Below are positions 16,850 through 27,293 of a stretch of 38,792 nt of DNA, piece by piece. Position 1 is the stretch's first letter. Every line of letters starts with the position of its first letter. Below the pieces are notes generated by a model. The model had not been told where the DNA came from. It ran no database searches and saw only the letters and a program-made list of their open reading frames with translations. Source of the DNA: Alphaproteobacteria bacterium. Lineage in GTDB: Bacteria > Pseudomonadota > Alphaproteobacteria > ATCC43930 > CGMCC-115725. The translations under genes and the position numbers were made by a program. The DNA lies in the NCBI GenBank assembly GCA_030042035.1, contig JASIAN010000290.1, forward strand, positions 1-38,792, given 5' to 3'.

Positions 16850-18214
16850 ATGGACGACGAGCCGCTCGCCCCGCTTGCGCCGACGCTGCCGGAGCGCGGC
16901 TACCCGGCAGCGGAGATGCGCCGCGTTGCGCCGCAGCCCGACGACGAGACGCCGGTGCTGCACGAGGGGGACGAGCCGCGCGGCGGCCGGCGCAGCGCAT
17001 TGTGGCTGCTGCTCGGTCTCTTTGTCATCGCCGGGCTGGCGACGTGGCTCATTGTGCGGCACGGTCACCAGGCCGTCCCGACCCGGCGCTTTACGCTCTC
17101 GGGTCCGATGCCGGTCGGCACCGCCAAGGTGAGCCTGGGCAACATGCCGGTCGAACTCTCCGCGCTCGGCACCGTGACGCCGCTCGCCACCGTGACGGTC
17201 AAGACGCAGATCAACGGGCAATTGACCGAGGTCGCGTTCAGCGAAGGCCAAATGGTCAAGAAGGGCGAATTTCTCGCCCAGATCGATCCGCGGCCCTATC
17301 AGGTCGCGCTGGAACAGGCCGAGGCGCAGCAGGCCAAGGACACCGCGACGTTGAATAATGACGTGGTGAACCTGAAGCGCTACCGGACGCTGGTGGCGCA
17401 GAACTCGATCGCCACACAGACCCTTGACACTCAGATCGCGACCGTCGCGCAGGACCAGGCGACGCTGAAGGCCGACCAGGCGCAGATCGACGCCCAGAAA
17501 CTCAACCTGACCTATGCCCACATCGTCGCGCCGGTCGCCGGGCGGGTCGGGCTGCGCCAGGTCGATCCGGGCAATTACGTGCAGACGAGCGATCCCAACG
17601 GCATTGTCGTCATTACCCAGCTGCAGCCGATCTCGGTCATCTTCACGCTGCCCGAAGACAACCTGCAGGAGGTGCTGCAGCGGCTGCACGCCGGCGCCAC
17701 GCTGTCGGTTGTCGCGTACAACCAAACCGGCACGACAAAGCTTGACAGCGGCATGCTGGAGACCGTTGACAACCAGATCGACCCGACGACCGGCACGGTC
17801 AAGCTGCGCGCGATTTTCAATAATCCCGACATGATTTTGTTCCCGAACCAGTTCGTCAACGTGCGGCTTCTGGTCAATACGCTGAACAACACCGATCTGG
17901 TGCCGACCGCGGCAATCCAGCGCGGCGCGCCGGGAACATTCGTCTATGTCGTCAAGCCCGACCACACGGTCACCGCGCAGCCGGTGACGCTGGGGCCGAG
18001 CGACAGTCTGCAAGTCGCCGTGACCAAGGGGTTGCAGCCGGGCGAGCTCGTCGTCACCGACGGCGCCGACCGGTTGAAGGACGGCGCCGAGGTCCGCCTC
18101 GCCGAGGCATCGACGCCCGGCGGCAGCGTCGCGCCGTTGCAGAAGGCGATGCCCGGCAACGGTCACGGCAATGGCGCGCACCGCCATCGCAGCAGCCAGC
18201 CGAGCGGCGGGTGA
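16850..18214 (+). CDS. mdtA: RND efflux periplasmic adaptor subunit (MdtA-like)
   Basis: A 454-residue membrane fusion protein linking the inner membrane RND pumps to the outer membrane channel. About 48 proline/acid-rich cytoplasmic residues precede one transmembrane helix (about residues 49-69, LWLLLGLFVIAGLATWLIV). A barrel-sandwich/lipoyl half follows (TVTVKTQINGQLTEVAFSEG), then an alpha-helical hairpin (about 140-205), the second lipoyl half (IVAPVAGRVGLRQVDPGNYV), a beta-barrel (ISVIFTLPEDNL) and the membrane-proximal domain ending near LKDGAEVRL. The TVDNQIDPTTGTVKLRA stretch is typical of MdtA. The C-terminus is His/Gly-rich. The anchor is an uncleaved helix rather than a lipid. It is followed by a repeat and two RND permease genes. 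Confidence 0.92.
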   Translation: MDDEPLAPLAPTLPERGYPAAEMRRVAPQPDDETPVLHEGDEPRGGRRSALWLLLGLFVIAGLATWLIVRHGHQAVPTRRFTLSGPMPVGTAKVSLGNMPVELSALGTVTPLATVTVKTQINGQLTEVAFSEGQMVKKGEFLAQIDPRPYQVALEQAEAQQAKDTATLNNDVVNLKRYRTLVAQNSIATQTLDTQIATVAQDQATLKADQAQIDAQKLNLTYAHIVAPVAGRVGLRQVDPGNYVQTSDPNGIVVITQLQPISVIFTLPEDNLQEVLQRLHAGATLSVVAYNQTGTTKLDSGMLETVDNQIDPTTGTVKLRAIFNNPDMILFPNQFVNVRLLVNTLNNTDLVPTAAIQRGAPGTFVYVVKPDHTVTAQPVTLGPSDSLQVAVTKGLQPGELVVTDGADRLKDGAEVRLAEASTPGGSVAPLQKAMPGNGHGNGAHRHRSSQPSGG

Positions 18215-18225
18215 GGGTGCAAATG

Positions 18226-18304
18226 GCGTCATTGCGAGCGCGGCAACGCAATCGCGGGCGGTTTGCCTGGCGACATCGGGATTGCTTTGCCGCTGCTTCT
18301 CGCC
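18226..18304. repeat. Inverted intergenic repeat between adaptor and first permease
   Basis: Left arm about 18226-18252 (core CGTCATTGCGAGC, ending ACGCAATC) and right arm about 18279-18304 (starting GATTGCTTTGCCG) are inverted relatives. They match the style of the widespread CATTGCGAGC...GCAATC family in alphaproteobacteria. It sits inside an operon, where a transcript hairpin could tune the ratio of adaptor to pump. Confidence 0.5.
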
Positions 18305-18354
18305 GCACCGCCGATTGGGTAGCGCCGACGGCCGGCGCGGCTTGAGCAATATAA

Positions 18355-21300
18355 ATGAGCCCGTCGCGGCCGTTCATTCTGCGCCCGGTAGCGACCTCGC
18401 TGTTGATGGCGGCGATCCTGCTGGTCGGGCTTGTCGCCTACCGTTTTCTGCCATTGTCGGCGCTGCCCGAAGTCGATTACCCGACGATCCAGGTCGTCAC
18501 GCTCTATCCCGGCGCCAGCCCCGATGTGATGACCTCGTCGGTCACTTCGCCCCTGGAAGTGCAACTCGGGCAGATGCCGGGCCTCAACCAGATGTCGTCG
18601 GTGAGCTCGGCGGGGTCTTCGGTTATCACGCTGCAGTTCGATTTGTCGCTGAGCCTCGACATCGCCGAGCAGGAGGTGCAGGAGGCGATCAACGCGGCCG
18701 GCAACCTGCTGCCGTCCGATCTGCCGGCGCCGCCGATCTACGCCAAGGTCAACCCGGCCGACGCGCCGATCCTGACGCTGACGCTGACCTCGAAGACGCT
18801 GCCGTTGACAGAGGTCGAGGATCTCGCCGACACGCGCCTCGCACAGAAGATCTCGCAGGTCAGCGGCGTCGGCCTCGTCACGCTGAGCGGCGGGCAGCGC
18901 CCGGCGGTGCGCATCCAGGCCAATCTGCGCCAGCTCGCCGCCTACGGCCTCAACATCGACGACCTCAGGACGACGATCGCCAACGCCAACGTCAACACGC
19001 CGAAGGGCAATTTCGACGGCCCGATGCGGCAATACACGATCAACGCCAACGACCAGCTGCACAGCGCGGTGCAATACGACAAGCTTGTCGTCGCTTATAA
19101 AAACGGCGCGCCGGTACACCTCTCGAATGTCGCGACCGCGACCGACGCGGCGGAGAATACGAAGCTCGCCGGCTGGATGGACACAACGCCGGCGATCATC
19201 ATGAACATCCAGCGCCAGCCCGGCGCCAACGTCATCGCCGTCGCCGACACGGTGAAGGCGCTGTTGCCGACGCTGCAGGCGGCGTTGCCGGCCTCTGTCA
19301 CCGTGACGATGCTGACCGACCGCACCAACACGATCCGCGCCTCGGTCGCCGATGTCGAATTCGAATTGGGCCTCGCGGTCGTGCTGGTTGTTCTCGTCAT
19401 CTTCCTGTTTCTGCGCAGCCCGTCGGCGACCGTGATCCCGAGCCTGTCGGTGCCGCTGTCGCTGGTCGGCACGCTGGCGGTCATGTACCTCGCCGGGTTC
19501 AGCCTCAACAATCTGTCGCTGATGGCGATGACGATCGCGACCGGGTTTGTTGTCGACGATGCGATCGTCATGATCGAGAACATCTCGCGCTACGTCGAGG
19601 CGGGCGATCCGCCGCTGCAGGCGGCGCTGCGCGGCTCCGAGCAGATCGGCTTCACGATCATCTCGCTGACCGTGTCGCTGATTGCGGTGCTGATCCCGCT
19701 CCTTTTCATGCCGGATGTCGTCGGCCGCCTGTTCCGCGAATTCGCGATCACGCTGTCGGTGACGATCGTCATCTCGGCCGTCGTGTCGCTGACGCTGGTG
19801 CCGATGATGTGCGCGAAGCTCCTGCGCCGGCGGCGGCCCGAGCAGATGTCGCGGGTGGCGCGGGTGAGCCAGACGTGGTTCGACCGGGTCATTGTCGGCT
19901 ATGGCCGCATGCTGCATTGGGTGCTCGAGCACCAGCCGTTCACGCTGACCGTCGCGGTCATGACTCTGGCGCTGACCGTCATCGCCTATGTCGCGATCCC
20001 GAAGGGCTTCTTCCCGGTGCAGGACACCGGCCTCATCCAGGGCATTTCGGAGGCGTCGACCGGCGTGTCGTTCGCGGCGATGGCGGAGCGCCAGGAGGCG
20101 CTCGCGCGCGCGATCCTGAAGGACCCCGACGTTGTGAGCCTGTCCTCCTTTATCGGCGTTGACGGCACCAACCCGACCCTCAACGAGGGCCGCATGCTGA
20201 TCAACCTGAAGCCGGTGGACGAACGCACGGCGAGCGCCAGCGCCATCATCCGCCGGCTGCAACGCGAGATCGCCAGCATTCCCGGCATCACGCTTTATAT
20301 GCAGCCGGTGCAGGATTTGACGATCGACGCGACGGTCAGCCGCGGTCAGTACCAGTTCGCGCTGGAGGACGCGAACCCCGACGAGTTCGCGACGTGGGTC
20401 CCGCGTCTGATGCAGAAACTGGAGCAGCTGCCGCAGCTTGCCGATGTCGCGACGAGCTACAGCCAGAACGCGCCGTCGGCCTATATCCGCATCGATCGCG
20501 CAACGGCGGCGCGCTTCGGCATCACGCCGGCGACGATCGACAACGCGCTTTACGATTCGTTCGGCCAGCGCATCATCTCGACGATCTTCACCCAGTCGAA
20601 CCAGTACCGCGTCATCCTCGAGGCCGCTCCAAAGGAGCAGCAATCCCTGGCGTCGCTTGACGCGATTTATCTGCCGTCCTCGACCGCGATCGGCGGCGAG
20701 GTGCCGCTGTCGGCGCTGGCTCAGGTCGTAGAGGAAACGGCGCCCATCGAGATCGAGCATATCGGCCAGTTTCCGGCCGCGACGATCTCATTCAACCTGA
20801 CGCCAGGCACCTCATTGGGGCAGGCGGTCGATGCGGTCCGCCAGGCGGAATCAGAGATCGGCATGCCGGCCAGCATGATCACCCGCTTCGAAGGCGCGGC
20901 CGCGGCATTCCAGGCGGCGCTCGGCAACGAACTTTTCCTGATCGCGGCGGCGATCGCGACGGTCTACATCGTCTTGGGTGTGCTCTACGAGAGCTACATC
21001 CACCCGATCACGATCATCTCGACGCTGCCGTCGGCCGGGCTCGGCGCGCTGTTGGCGCTGATGCTCGATGGCAGCGACCTCAGCGTCATCGCGATCATCG
21101 GCATCGTTCTGCTCATCGGTATCGTCAAGAAGAACGGCATCCTGATGGTCGATTTCGCGCTCGAAGCGCAGCGCGAGGAAGGAATGATGCCGCGCGAGGC
21201 GATCTATCGGGCGTCGCTGCTGCGGTTCCGGCCGATCATGATGACGACCGCCGCCGCGATCTTCGGCGCGCTGCCGCTGATGCTCGGCAGCGGCACCGGC

Positions 21301-21468
21301 TCGGAGCTGCGCCACCCGTTGGGCGTCACGATTGTCGGCGGTCTCGTGCTAAGCCAGGTGCTGACGCTGTTCACGACGCCGGTCATCTATCTCTTTTTCG
21401 ACCGGCTTGCCCGCGCTGCGCGGCTTCGCTTCGGCGGCCATTTCAATGCCGAGGAGCCTGCCGAGTGA
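18355..21468 (+). CDS. mdtB: RND multidrug efflux permease (MdtB-like)
   Basis: A 1037-residue inner membrane proton-driven pump with twelve helices in two repeats and large periplasmic loops. The N-terminus ([12 protein letters not shown], then [17 protein letters not shown]) is typical of the HAE1/MdtB group. The proton relay is intact: Asp401-Asp402 in [15 protein letters not shown] and Lys925 or Lys926 in [15 protein letters not shown]. The length agrees with E. coli MdtB (about 1040). The ATG at 18355 follows a weak ribosome site. The gene ends with a four-base overlap (GTGA) with the second permease. MdtB and MdtC are known to work as a heteromultimer, and the same is expected for this tandem pair. 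Confidence 0.94.
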   Translation: MSPSRPFILRPVATSLLMAAILLVGLVAYRFLPLSALPEVDYPTIQVVTLYPGASPDVMTSSVTSPLEVQLGQMPGLNQMSSVSSAGSSVITLQFDLSLSLDIAEQEVQEAINAAGNLLPSDLPAPPIYAKVNPADAPILTLTLTSKTLPLTEVEDLADTRLAQKISQVSGVGLVTLSGGQRPAVRIQANLRQLAAYGLNIDDLRTTIANANVNTPKGNFDGPMRQYTINANDQLHSAVQYDKLVVAYKNGAPVHLSNVATATDAAENTKLAGWMDTTPAIIMNIQRQPGANVIAVADTVKALLPTLQAALPASVTVTMLTDRTNTIRASVADVEFELGLAVVLVVLVIFLFLRSPSATVIPSLSVPLSLVGTLAVMYLAGFSLNNLSLMAMTIATGFVVDDAIVMIENISRYVEAGDPPLQAALRGSEQIGFTIISLTVSLIAVLIPLLFMPDVVGRLFREFAITLSVTIVISAVVSLTLVPMMCAKLLRRRRPEQMSRVARVSQTWFDRVIVGYGRMLHWVLEHQPFTLTVAVMTLALTVIAYVAIPKGFFPVQDTGLIQGISEASTGVSFAAMAERQEALARAILKDPDVVSLSSFIGVDGTNPTLNEGRMLINLKPVDERTASASAIIRRLQREIASIPGITLYMQPVQDLTIDATVSRGQYQFALEDANPDEFATWVPRLMQKLEQLPQLADVATSYSQNAPSAYIRIDRATAARFGITPATIDNALYDSFGQRIISTIFTQSNQYRVILEAAPKEQQSLASLDAIYLPSSTAIGGEVPLSALAQVVEETAPIEIEHIGQFPAATISFNLTPGTSLGQAVDAVRQAESEIGMPASMITRFEGAAAAFQAALGNELFLIAAAIATVYIVLGVLYESYIHPITIISTLPSAGLGALLALMLDGSDLSVIAIIGIVLLIGIVKKNGILMVDFALEAQREEGMMPREAIYRASLLRFRPIMMTTAAAIFGALPLMLGSGTGSELRHPLGVTIVGGLVLSQVLTLFTTPVIYLFFDRLARAARLRFGGHFNAEEPAE

Positions 21469-24400
21469 GCCTGTCCACGCCGTTCATCAAGCGGCCGGTC
21501 GCGACGACGCTGCTGACGATCGGCGTCGCGCTCGCCGGCATTTTCGCGTTCTTTCATCTGCCGGTGTCGCCGCTGCCGAATATCGATCTGCCGACGATCT
21601 CGGTGAACGCCGTCATGCCCGGCGCCAGCCCCGAGACGATGGCGACGACGGTCGCAACCCCGCTCGAACGCCATCTCGGCGTCATCTCCGACGTGACCGA
21701 GATGACCTCGTCGAGCACGGTCGGCCAGACACGCATCATTTTGCAATTCGGTCTCGACCGCGACATCGACGGCGCGGCGCGCGACGTAGAGGCGGCGATC
21801 AACGCGGCGCGGGTCGATCTGCCGTCGAACCTCAGGTCGAACCCGACCTATCGCAAAGTCAACCCGGCCGCGTTTCCGATCCTGATCCTGTCTCTGACCT
21901 CCGACACATTGACCCGCGGCCAGATATACGATCTCGCCTCGACGATCCTGCAGCCGGCGCTGTCGCAGATCGATGGGGTCGGCGAAGTGGATATCGGCGG
22001 CAGCGCCGCCCCGGCGGTGCGGGTCGAACTCAACCCGCTGCCGCTGTTCAAATTCGGCATCGGCCTCGAAGACGTGCGGGCGGCGCTCGCCTCGGCCAAC
22101 GCGCACAGCCCGAAGGGCGCGATCGATGTCGGCGACAAGCGCTATCAGCTATACACCAACGACCAGGCGACGACGCCCGACGACTACAAGCCCTTGATCA
22201 TCGCCTACCGCAACGGCGCGCCGGTGCACCTCACGGATGTCGCGTCGGTCGAGGAAGGCCCGGAAAATCTCCGCAACGCCGGTCTTGCCAACGGCAAGCC
22301 GGCGGTCCTCATCATCGTCCGTGCCGAGCCGGGCGGCAACATCATCGATACGGTCGACCGCATCCGCGCCGAACTGCCGCAACTGCGCGCTGCGCTGCCG
22401 CGCGGCATCGACATGCGGATCGCGATGGACCGCAGCACGACGATCCGCGCCTCGGTGCACGATGTCGAGGCGACGCTTGTGATCGCGATCGGCCTCGTGA
22501 TCCTTGTCGTCTTCGCGTTTCTGCGAAATTTCCGCGCGACGCTCATTCCGAGCGTCGCGGTGCCGGTGTCGCTGATCGGCACGTTCGGCGTCATGTACCT
22601 GATGGGCTACAGCCTCGACAATCTGTCGCTGATGGCGCTGACCGTCTCGACCGGATTTGTCGTCGATGACGCGATCGTCGTGTTGGAGAACTTCACGCGC
22701 CACGTCGAGGCCGGCATGAAGCGGCGCGACGCGGCGCTGCTCGGCGCGAGCGAGGTCGGCTTTACCGTGCTGTCGATGAGTCTGTCGCTCGTCGCGGTGT
22801 TCCTGCCGATCCTGCTGATGGGCGGCATTGTCGGCCGGCTGTTCCGCGAGTTCGCGATGACGCTGTCGATCGCGATCCTCATTTCGCTGATCGTGTCGCT
22901 GACAACGACGCCGATGATGTGTGCCTATGTCGCGATGCCGCGGCGGGACGCGCAACCGGCGCGGTGGAAGCGCCCCGCCGAGCGGGTGTTCGACGCGATG
23001 CTCGGCTTCTACCGGCGGACGCTGGCCGAGGCGCTGCGCTGGCCGCGCATCGTGCTGCTGATTCTCGTCGCGACGATCGCGCTCAACGTCTACCTCTTTA
23101 TCCTTGTGCCGAAGGGGTTTTTCCCGCTGCAGGACACCGGGCGCATGATCGGCGGCATCCAAGCCGACCAGAGCATCTCGTTTCAACTGATGCAGAAAAA
23201 GCTGACGCAGTTCATCCGCATCATCGGCCACGACCCGGCGATCGACAGCGTCGTCGGCTTTACCGGTGGTGGGCAGACCAATTCCGGTTTTGTGTTCATC
23301 TCGCTGAAGCCGCTGTCCGAGCGCAAGGCGTCGGTCTTTCAGGTGATTGGCCGCCTGCGCCGCCGGCTCAACCAGGTCGCCGGCGCGCGTCTCTTTCTTG
23401 TGCCGGTGCAGGACATCTCGGTCGGCGGGCGGCAGAGCAACTCGCTCTACCAGTACACGCTGACCGGCGACGATCTGGAGCAGCTCTACAAATGGACGCC
23501 GCGGGTCATGGCTGCGATGGAGAAAGTGCCAGAGATCACCGACGTCAATTCCGACCAGCAGCAGAAAGGGCTGGAAACCGACATCGTCTATGACCGGGCG
23601 ACTGCGGCGCGGCTCGACCTGGCGATTTCACAGATCGACAACACGCTCTACGACGCATTCGGGCAGCGGCAGGTGTCGGTCATCTACACGCCGAAAAACC
23701 AGTACCATGTCGTCATGGAGGTGGCGCCGCAATACTGGCAGAGCCCGGACACGCTGAAAGAACTCTACATCAGCACGGCGGGCGGCCCGGTCGGTGGCAC
23801 GGAATCGACCAATGCGCTGGCCGGCACGATCACGCCACCGACCAGCACCAGCGACAGCGCCACCAGCGCCATCGCCAATCCCGCCGCCACTGCCGCGCAA
23901 CCCAGCAACGCGGCCACCGCCGTCACGAATAACGCGGCGACCGCGACCGCAAACAACGCCGCCAGTGTCAGCGCGAGCACCACCGCGACGACGACGGCAG
24001 CGCAGTTCGCCGCCGATACCGCGCGCAACCAGGCCAACAACGCGCTCGCCAATACCGGGCACAGCGCGACCTCGACCGGCGCGGCGGTCAGCACCGCGCA
24101 GGAGACAATGGTGCCGTTGGCGGCGGTTGCGCATTACGAGGCCGGCAACACGCCGCTCGCGGTCAATCACCAGGGCCTCTTTGTCGCCAGCACGATTTCG
24201 TTCAACCTGAAGCCAGGCGTCTCGCTCGGCGAGGCGGAGCAGGCGATCGAGCGGGCGGTTACCGAACTCGACATGCCGGCGACGATCCACGGCAACTTCG
24301 CCGGCGCCGCGCAAGTATTCCAGCAGTCGCTGGCCGACGAGCCGATCCTGATCGGCGCCGCGCTTATCGCCGTCTATATCGTGCTGGGTGTGCTGTACGA

Positions 24401-24890
24401 GAGCTACATCCACCCGATCACGATCTTATCGACGCTGCCGTCGGCCGGGGTCGGCGCGGTCATGGCGCTGATGCTGTGCAACACCAGTTTCAGCATCATC
24501 GCGCTCATCGGCGTGTTTCTGCTGATCGGCATCGTCAAGAAAAACGCGATCATGATGATCGATTTCGCGATTCTTACCGAGCGCCGCGAGGGGCTTTCGT
24601 CGCGCGAGGCGATCTACAGGGCGGCGGTGCTGCGCTTCCGGCCGATCATGATGACGACGATGGCGGCGATGTTGGGCGCGCTGCCGCTGGCGATCGGCTT
24701 TGGCGAGGGGGGCGAATTGCGCCGGCCGCTCGGCATCGCGATCGTCGGCGGTCTCATCCTCAGCCAGCTCTTGACGCTCTACACGACTCCCGTCGTCTAT
24801 CTCTATCTCGACCGGCTGGCGCTGTGGGCCACGCGCCATCGGCGACGTTCGGCACTGCCGCGCGGCAGCGCGCCGCAACCCGGCGAATGA
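21465..24890 (+). CDS. mdtC: RND multidrug efflux permease (MdtC-like) with large docking-domain insertion
   Basis: An 1141-residue RND permease, about 107 residues longer than its relatives. It starts GTG ([17 protein letters not shown]), overlapping the mdtB-like stop. Asp401-Asp402 (VVDDAIV) and the TM10 [13 protein letters not shown] lysine are intact, so a working pump is expected. The extra length is one block at about residues 773-880, rich in Ala, Thr, Ser and Asn, placed between [11 protein letters not shown] and [13 protein letters not shown]. In AcrB terms that is the tip of a hairpin in the DC docking subdomain facing the outer membrane channel. The frame is continuous through the block. 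It ends in an ATGA overlap with the outer membrane factor gene. Confidence 0.93.
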   Translation: MSLSTPFIKRPVATTLLTIGVALAGIFAFFHLPVSPLPNIDLPTISVNAVMPGASPETMATTVATPLERHLGVISDVTEMTSSSTVGQTRIILQFGLDRDIDGAARDVEAAINAARVDLPSNLRSNPTYRKVNPAAFPILILSLTSDTLTRGQIYDLASTILQPALSQIDGVGEVDIGGSAAPAVRVELNPLPLFKFGIGLEDVRAALASANAHSPKGAIDVGDKRYQLYTNDQATTPDDYKPLIIAYRNGAPVHLTDVASVEEGPENLRNAGLANGKPAVLIIVRAEPGGNIIDTVDRIRAELPQLRAALPRGIDMRIAMDRSTTIRASVHDVEATLVIAIGLVILVVFAFLRNFRATLIPSVAVPVSLIGTFGVMYLMGYSLDNLSLMALTVSTGFVVDDAIVVLENFTRHVEAGMKRRDAALLGASEVGFTVLSMSLSLVAVFLPILLMGGIVGRLFREFAMTLSIAILISLIVSLTTTPMMCAYVAMPRRDAQPARWKRPAERVFDAMLGFYRRTLAEALRWPRIVLLILVATIALNVYLFILVPKGFFPLQDTGRMIGGIQADQSISFQLMQKKLTQFIRIIGHDPAIDSVVGFTGGGQTNSGFVFISLKPLSERKASVFQVIGRLRRRLNQVAGARLFLVPVQDISVGGRQSNSLYQYTLTGDDLEQLYKWTPRVMAAMEKVPEITDVNSDQQQKGLETDIVYDRATAARLDLAISQIDNTLYDAFGQRQVSVIYTPKNQYHVVMEVAPQYWQSPDTLKELYISTAGGPVGGTESTNALAGTITPPTSTSDSATSAIANPAATAAQPSNAATAVTNNAATATANNAASVSASTTATTTAAQFAADTARNQANNALANTGHSATSTGAAVSTAQETMVPLAAVAHYEAGNTPLAVNHQGLFVASTISFNLKPGVSLGEAEQAIERAVTELDMPATIHGNFAGAAQVFQQSLADEPILIGAALIAVYIVLGVLYESYIHPITILSTLPSAGVGAVMALMLCNTSFSIIALIGVFLLIGIVKKNAIMMIDFAILTERREGLSSREAIYRAAVLRFRPIMMTTMAAMLGALPLAIGFGEGGELRRPLGIAIVGGLILSQLLTLYTTPVVYLYLDRLALWATRHRRRSALPRGSAPQPGE

Positions 24891-26413
24891 AAGGGCTCGC
24901 GGTCTGCGTCGGTGCGGCGGCGCTGGCGACGGCGCTCGCCGGCTGCGTCGTCGGGCCGGATTATCATCGCCCGCCGGCGCTGGTTCCCGCCGCTTATAAA
25001 GAGGCGAAAGGCTGGCAGCCGGCGCTGCCGGCCGATGCGATGAAGCGCGGCGCGTGGTGGGCGATCTACCGCGATCCGGTGCTCGATCGGCTGGAACGAC
25101 GCGTCGCGATCTCAAACCAGACTCTGAAGGCCGCCGCGGCGGCCTATCGCGAGGCGACGGCCATCGTCGCCGAGGCGCGCGCGCAATGGTTTCCGACCGT
25201 CACCGGCAACGGGTCGGCGACGCGCTCGCGCACGTCGGGCGTCGGCAGCACCTCCCTCGCGGAACTCGGCGGGACCTCCGGCTTCATCTCGAACAGCTTC
25301 TTGTTGGATGCGGCGGCGAGCTGGACACCCGATCTGTGGGGCCGGATCGATCGCCTCGTCGAGGCCAACATCGCCAGCGCCGAGGCCAGCGCCGGCGACC
25401 TCGCCAATGCGCTTCTGTCGGCGCAGGGCACGCTCGCCAGCGACTATATGCAGCTGCGCGTCGCTGACGAGATGGCGCGCCTGCTGACCGCTTCGGCCAA
25501 CGCCTATGCCGCCTCGCTGCAGATCACGCAAAACCAGTACCGCGCCGGCACCAGCGATCAATCGGCGGTGGCGCAGGCCGAGGCGCAGCTCGAAGCCACC
25601 CGGGCGCAGGCGATCGCCGTCGCCAATACGCGTGCGGCGCTCGAACACGCGATCGCGGTGCTGGCCGGCGAGCCGCCGGCCGACGTAACGATCGCGCCGA
25701 CGACCGCGGTCATCGCCGTGCCGCAGATCCCGGCCGGGCTGCCCAGCGCGCTTCTCGAACGCCGCCCCGACATCGCCGCCGCCGAGCGTAGCATGGCAGC
25801 CGCCAACGCCGAGATCGGCGTCGCCGAGGCGGCATTCTTTCCGGATGTCACATTGTCGGCGCAATCGGGCACCGCGGCGGCGATGCTGGCGAGCCTGTTC
25901 ACCGCGCCCGCGCGCACCTGGTCGCTCGGCGGCAATCTTGTCGAGACATTGTTCAACGGCGGCTTGAACCAGGCGACCGTCGAACAGCAGCGCGCCGCCT
26001 ATGATGCGGCAGTCGCCACCTATCGGCAGACGGCGTTGACCGCGCTCCAGCAGGTCGAGGACGAACTCGCCGCCCAGCGCATCCTGGCCGACGAGGCCAA
26101 GGCCGAGGCGGCGGCCGTCACCGCCGCGCGCCAGGCCGAGAGCATCATCAACAACCAGTACAAGGCAGGCACGGTGGCCTATACCAGCGTCATCGTCGCC
26201 GAACAGACGGCGCTGACCGATGCCGTGACCGCCGCCAATATCCGGCAGGCGCGGCTCGTCGCCAGCGTCGCGCTGATCCAGGCGCTGGGCGGCGGCTGGG
26301 AGGCGTCGCAGCTGCCGACGCCGGCCGCGGTCGAACGGCAGAACCCGCTCAATTTCAGTCCCATTCCGCCGTCCGATTCGTGGCCGCGATTCCTGCGCTT
26401 CTGGGAACTGTGA
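24887..26413 (+). CDS. NodT/TolC-family outer membrane efflux lipoprotein
   Basis: A 508-residue outer membrane factor, the exit duct of the tripartite pump. The signal peptide ends in the lipobox LAGC (Cys near residue 20), followed by the family start VVGPDYHRPP. Two OEP repeats are visible: first SFLLDAAASWTPDLWGRIDR with long helices (SLQITQNQYRAGTSDQSAVAQAE), then the second with LLERRPDIAAAER and SIINNQYKAGTVAYTSVIVAE. The helical repeats build the periplasmic tunnel. The start overlaps the permease stop (ATGA), so the protein is made together with the pump. A much longer open frame upstream in the same phase is a shadow of the permease. Confidence 0.94.
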   Translation: MKGLAVCVGAAALATALAGCVVGPDYHRPPALVPAAYKEAKGWQPALPADAMKRGAWWAIYRDPVLDRLERRVAISNQTLKAAAAAYREATAIVAEARAQWFPTVTGNGSATRSRTSGVGSTSLAELGGTSGFISNSFLLDAAASWTPDLWGRIDRLVEANIASAEASAGDLANALLSAQGTLASDYMQLRVADEMARLLTASANAYAASLQITQNQYRAGTSDQSAVAQAEAQLEATRAQAIAVANTRAALEHAIAVLAGEPPADVTIAPTTAVIAVPQIPAGLPSALLERRPDIAAAERSMAAANAEIGVAEAAFFPDVTLSAQSGTAAAMLASLFTAPARTWSLGGNLVETLFNGGLNQATVEQQRAAYDAAVATYRQTALTALQQVEDELAAQRILADEAKAEAAAVTAARQAESIINNQYKAGTVAYTSVIVAEQTALTDAVTAANIRQARLVASVALIQALGGGWEASQLPTPAAVERQNPLNFSPIPPSDSWPRFLRFWEL

Positions 26414-26414
26414 T

Positions 26415-27293
26415 TTGGCTGCCGCCACCGCCGGCGCCGCTATCCCCGCCGTCGTGACACGGTTTGCGCCGAGCCCGACCGGCTATCTGCATCTCGGCCA
26501 TGTCCGCTCGGCGCTCGCCGGCTGGCGCGCCGCGCGCCAGGCCGGCGGCCGCTTTCTGCTGCGTCTCGAAGACATCGACCATACCCGCTGCCGGCCCGAA
26601 TTCGCCGATGCGATCATCGTGGACCTCGCCTGGCTCGGCCTCGATTGGGACGGCCCGATCCGCCGTCAATCCGAGCACTTCGCCGATTACCGCGCGGCGC
26701 TGGCGCGGCTCGAGGCGGCGGGCCTGCTCTACCCATGCTTCTGCACGCGGCGCGACATCCAGGACGAGATCGCGCGGGCCGGCGGCGCGCCGCAGGGCGA
26801 ATTGGGCGTGCCCTATCCCGGCACCTGCCGTCACCTCGGCGCGGCCGAACGCAGGGCGCGGCGGGAGGCGGCACGGGACTATGCGTTGCGCCTTGATGTC
26901 GCCGCGGCGCTCGGCCGTACCGGGCCGCTCGTCTGGTGCGAGGACGGGCGCGCGATTGCGGCCGAGCCGGCCGCGCTCGGCGATGTCGTGCTGGCGCGCA
27001 AGGAATTTCCGACCAGCTACCACCTCGCCGTGACGGTCGACGATGCGTTGCAGGGCGTGACGTTGGTGACGCGCGGCGCCGACCTTTATGCCGCCACCCA
27101 CATTCACCGGCTATTGCAGGCGCTGCTCGGCCTGCCGACGCCCGACTATTGCCATCACCCGCTGGTGACCGACGCGGCCGGGCGCCGGCTCGCCAAGCGC
27201 GACGGCGCCGCGACGATCCGGGCGATGCGCGCCGCCGGTATGACGCCCGACGACGTCATCGCCGCGGCGCTCGCCGGCGCGGCTATGCCATGA
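26415..27293 (+). CDS. gluQ: Glutamyl-Q tRNA(Asp) synthetase
   Basis: A 292-residue truncated glutamyl-tRNA synthetase that attaches glutamate to the queuosine base of tRNA-Asp rather than to a tRNA end. The catalytic class I motifs are RFAPSPTGYLHLGH (HIGH-like) and RRLAKRDG (KMSKS-like). The zinc-type cysteines are CFC in LYPCFCTRRDI and the later YPGTC. The anticodon-binding domain of full GltX is absent, which is diagnostic. The TTG at 26415 lies one base after the outer membrane factor stop; a GTG at 26454, just before TRFAPSPTG, is a good alternative. It is probably in the transcript of the efflux operon by position only. Its last 11 bases overlap the convergent flavin oxidoreductase gene. 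Confidence 0.93.
   Translation: MAAATAGAAIPAVVTRFAPSPTGYLHLGHVRSALAGWRAARQAGGRFLLRLEDIDHTRCRPEFADAIIVDLAWLGLDWDGPIRRQSEHFADYRAALARLEAAGLLYPCFCTRRDIQDEIARAGGAPQGELGVPYPGTCRHLGAAERRARREAARDYALRLDVAAALGRTGPLVWCEDGRAIAAEPAALGDVVLARKEFPTSYHLAVTVDDALQGVTLVTRGADLYAATHIHRLLQALLGLPTPDYCHHPLVTDAAGRRLAKRDGAATIRAMRAAGMTPDDVIAAALAGAAMP

Noticed and set aside
16568-18349. A 593-codon minus-strand open frame
   Set aside because: Mostly opposite the MdtA-like adaptor; low-information, Arg-rich translation.
18229-20760. An 843-codon minus-strand open frame
   Set aside because: Antisense shadow of the MdtB-like gene, which shows clear RND motifs on the other strand.
23781-24107. Frameshift or sequencing error creating the low-complexity block in the MdtC-like gene
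   Set aside because: The reading frame is continuous with normal RND sequence on both sides, and the block has a consistent Ala/Thr/Ser/Asn composition in that frame.
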